This document shows, in pieces, positions 62,035 to 64,000 of a stretch of 64,000 bases of DNA. The notes under the pieces were generated by a model. It saw only the letters and a list, made by a program, of their open reading frames with translations. It searched no databases and was not told the DNA's origin. The stretch lies in contig JBKEBD010000028.1 of the NCBI GenBank assembly GCA_047972995.1, positions 1-64,000 of the forward strand. The letters run 5' to 3'. The position numbers and the translations under genes were made by a program. Each line of letters starts with the position of its first letter. The first letter of the stretch is position 1. Source of the DNA: JBKEDC01 sp047972995 (lineage in GTDB: Bacteria > Bacteroidota > Bacteroidia > Bacteroidales > Prolixibacteraceae).

Positions 62035-63987
62035 ATGATGAATTTTTATGGTGTTGATTTCATGACTTATCCGGTTTATGATAAGCATGATTTAGGAGTG
62101 AAGCTCTGTGTAGGAGGTTTTATAGCGAAGGTATGGGCACCAACGGCTCAGACTATTTGTGTGAATGTGTATGGCGAAAGTTATGGTGGTGAAAAACTAG
62201 AAGTTGTTGAGCTTCAAGAGGGAGAATGTGGTGTTTGGGAAGTGCAGCAGATGGGCGATTATAAAGGGAAATACTACACCGTTCAAGCTAAAATAGATGG
62301 CGGATGGATGAATGAAACTCCGGGAGTAGATGTACGATGCACTGGTGTGAATGGAAGAAGGGGCTTGTTTTTCGATCCAGACCAAACGAATCCGAGAGGT
62401 TGGAGAAACGATAAACCCGTTCCGTGTTTGAATGCTGTGGACGCTGTGCTTTATGAGTTGCACGTTCGCGATTTTTCCATTGGCGAGAATTCTGGTATGG
62501 AGCATAAGGGGCAGTTTTTGGCTTTTGCTGAGCGAGGAACAAAAAATACCGATGGACTAAGTACTGGTGTGGCTCACCTGCAAGATTTAGGGGTTACTCA
62601 CGTGCACCTTATGCCTGTGGGCGATTATTGGACAGTTGATGAGCTAGAACCTCGCCGAAGATATAATTGGGGATATGACCCATTGAATTATAATAATTTG
62701 GAAGGTAGTTATGCTACCAACAAAGATAGTACTGCTAGAATATTAGAGTTCAAGAAAATGATTATGGCACTTCATAAAGCGGGGATTGGTGTTGTGCTCG
62801 ACGTGGTTTATAATCATACGGGGCTTACCGATCGTTCTTGGTTTAATCAAACGGTGCCAGGCTATTATTATCGCCAATACGATGATGGAAACTTTTCGAA
62901 TGCTAGTGGTTGTGGCAATGAATTGGCTACAGAGCGACCAATGGTTCGAAATTACATTTTAGATTCGCTAAAATATTGGGCAGAAGAGTTTCATATTGAT
63001 GGCTTCCGTTTCGACTTAATGGGTATCATAGATATTGAAACCATGCAGCAAATTCAAAGTTCGCTTGATGCTGTTCGTCCCGGAATTTTGCTTTATGGCG
63101 AAGGGTGGGCAGCCGATTATAGTCCGTTAGATGAGCATCTTCGGGCGGTGAAAAAGAACACGGCTCAGCTAGGAAGAATTGCTTGTTTCAACGATGATTT
63201 CCGCGATGCAATTAAGGGAGATAACTTTCATGCCAACGAGCGTGGATTTGTTAATGGTAAGGCCTTTGCTGAGGAAAATGTGAAGTTTGGAGCTTCGGCA
63301 GCTTGCCATCACCCGCAGGTGGAATACGGCTATACTAGTGGTTTGCGTTATGCTTGGGCAGAACAGCCTTATCAGGTGGTGAACTATGCTTCTTGTCATG
63401 ATAATTTCACCTTGTATGATAAACTGAAATTTTCTCGACAAGATGCCAGCGAAGATACTATTAAACGGATGCATAAGTTAGCGCTTTCCTTAGTACTTTG
63501 TTCGCAAGGTATGCCTTTCTTGCATGGAGGAAGTGAATTCTGCAGAACTAAAAAGGGGGAGCATAATTCGTATAATTTGGGCGACTATATTAACGCGTTC
63601 GATTGGGATAGAAAAACGAAATATCAAGATGTGTTTGAATATGTAAGCAAACTAATTGCACTTCGTCAGGCTATGCCATGTTTGCGAATGAGTAATGCCG
63701 ATGAAATCCGCAAGTACTTACAATTTCCGGGGAACTATCACAAGCAGACGATGAATTTTAGTGTGGTAGATTTTCCTAATGAAGTGTGGGCGAGGGTACA
63801 TTTTATATTCAATGCGAGAGAAAAAGCGTTTGTACACCACTTACCCACTGAAGAATCGTGGACTATCATTGCTGAGGGCGATGAAATAGACATCAATGGT
63901 TTGAATTGCGTGGAGGGTAACTACATTGTAGTGCCTCCAATATCGATGATGGCTTTAGTAGTTTGCCGTAATTCAGAAGAAGGGTAG
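62035..63987 (+). CDS. pulA: Type I pullulanase (GH13), cytoplasmic
   Basis: The 650-residue enzyme splits alpha-1,6 bonds of pullulan, glycogen or branched maltodextrins. The N-terminal ~120 residues form the CBM48-like domain (FIAKVWAPTAQTICVNVYG). The GH13 barrel has YNWGYDPLNYN (type I pullulanase signature), DVVYNHTG, nucleophile Asp in GFRFDLMGII, acid Glu in LLYGEGWAADYSP, and NYASCHDNFTLYDKL. There is no signal peptide, so it acts in the cytoplasm. Start is at one of two tandem ATG codons, 62035 or 62038, right after the channel stop. The Pro/Cys and Trp residues of the site are intact and the end is complete. Confidence 0.94.
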   Translation: MMNFYGVDFMTYPVYDKHDLGVKLCVGGFIAKVWAPTAQTICVNVYGESYGGEKLEVVELQEGECGVWEVQQMGDYKGKYYTVQAKIDGGWMNETPGVDVRCTGVNGRRGLFFDPDQTNPRGWRNDKPVPCLNAVDAVLYELHVRDFSIGENSGMEHKGQFLAFAERGTKNTDGLSTGVAHLQDLGVTHVHLMPVGDYWTVDELEPRRRYNWGYDPLNYNNLEGSYATNKDSTARILEFKKMIMALHKAGIGVVLDVVYNHTGLTDRSWFNQTVPGYYYRQYDDGNFSNASGCGNELATERPMVRNYILDSLKYWAEEFHIDGFRFDLMGIIDIETMQQIQSSLDAVRPGILLYGEGWAADYSPLDEHLRAVKKNTAQLGRIACFNDDFRDAIKGDNFHANERGFVNGKAFAEENVKFGASAACHHPQVEYGYTSGLRYAWAEQPYQVVNYASCHDNFTLYDKLKFSRQDASEDTIKRMHKLALSLVLCSQGMPFLHGGSEFCRTKKGEHNSYNLGDYINAFDWDRKTKYQDVFEYVSKLIALRQAMPCLRMSNADEIRKYLQFPGNYHKQTMNFSVVDFPNEVWARVHFIFNAREKAFVHHLPTEESWTIIAEGDEIDINGLNCVEGNYIVVPPISMMALVVCRNSEEG

Positions 63988-64000
63988 TGTAATAATATTT

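Noticed and set aside
1..64000. tRNA or rRNA genes
   Set aside because: I looked through the gaps for T-loop (GGTTCGAAT-like) and acceptor pairs and saw none; none of the gaps has rRNA-like sequence.

Overview
The window looks like the chromosome of a low-GC anaerobe of the order Bacteroidales. The reasons are the compact 286-residue primary sigma factor (43215-44075), promoters of the Bacteroidetes type (TTTG, about 19-20 nt, TAnnTTTG) in front of many genes, an RprX/RprY-type two-component pair, a hybrid two-component regulator next to polysaccharide-degrading genes, an S46 dipeptidyl-peptidase, a SusC-type plug domain and a 30-residue mS38/COX24-like ribosomal peptide.

Layout. 1-3.5 kb: pectin/arabinan functions (3' end of a GH43 arabinanase, a lipoprotein esterase, a PL1 pectate lyase). 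3.5-8.8 kb: an IS30-type transposase remnant, a DUF481 barrel protein, ahpC-ahpF peroxide defence, a plug-only SusC-like protein and a 174-bp MITE-like element. 8.9-13 kb: rprXY and typA. 13.1-23.6 kb: a mannan/galactomannan utilisation locus that is visibly decaying. It holds GH3 (two in-frame stops and a frameshift), an AGE-family epimerase, the N-terminal part of a GH36 alpha-galactosidase, one intact GH26 mannanase, a CE7 esterase (nonsense and frameshift), a GH26 without its 5' end, and a hybrid two-component regulator without its sensor half. Two junctions look like deletions. 23.7-28.7 kb: infB-nusA-rimP. 28.7-29.7 kb: a GH43 lipoprotein. 30.2-33.9 kb: asnS, an aminotransferase homologue that has lost its catalytic lysine, and queD-queE. 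34-38.7 kb: mutS2, a stand-alone receiver protein, an alanine-type Na+ symporter. 39.2-43.2 kb: a candidate small RNA, a DUF4268 protein, a cysteine-desulfidase-like enzyme, a low-molecular-weight phosphatase, a small unknown protein, an array of 42-bp tandem repeats and an unexplained 450-bp stretch. 43.2-52.1 kb: rpoD, an HtrA protease, a sensor kinase, an Rrf2 regulator, hemW and an S46 peptidase. 52.4-59.7 kb: lysS-gpsA-pgi, acpH-like, an HU protein, the mS38-like peptide, rng. 59.9-64 kb: a tight run of Na+/solute symporter, potassium-channel-like protein and type I pullulanase.

How it fits together. Most of the window is housekeeping. The accessory content is glycan degradation: pectin/arabinan at the left edge, mannan in the middle, alpha-glucan at the right edge. 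The mannan locus has lost its regulator's sensor, any SusC/SusD pair that may have been there and several catalytic parts, so the cell probably no longer uses that glycan through this locus. The observations most worth following are the lysine-less aminotransferase beside AsnRS and the queuosine genes, the deletion-scarred mannan locus, the candidate RNA at 39.2 kb, and the repeat arrays with a 42-bp period.
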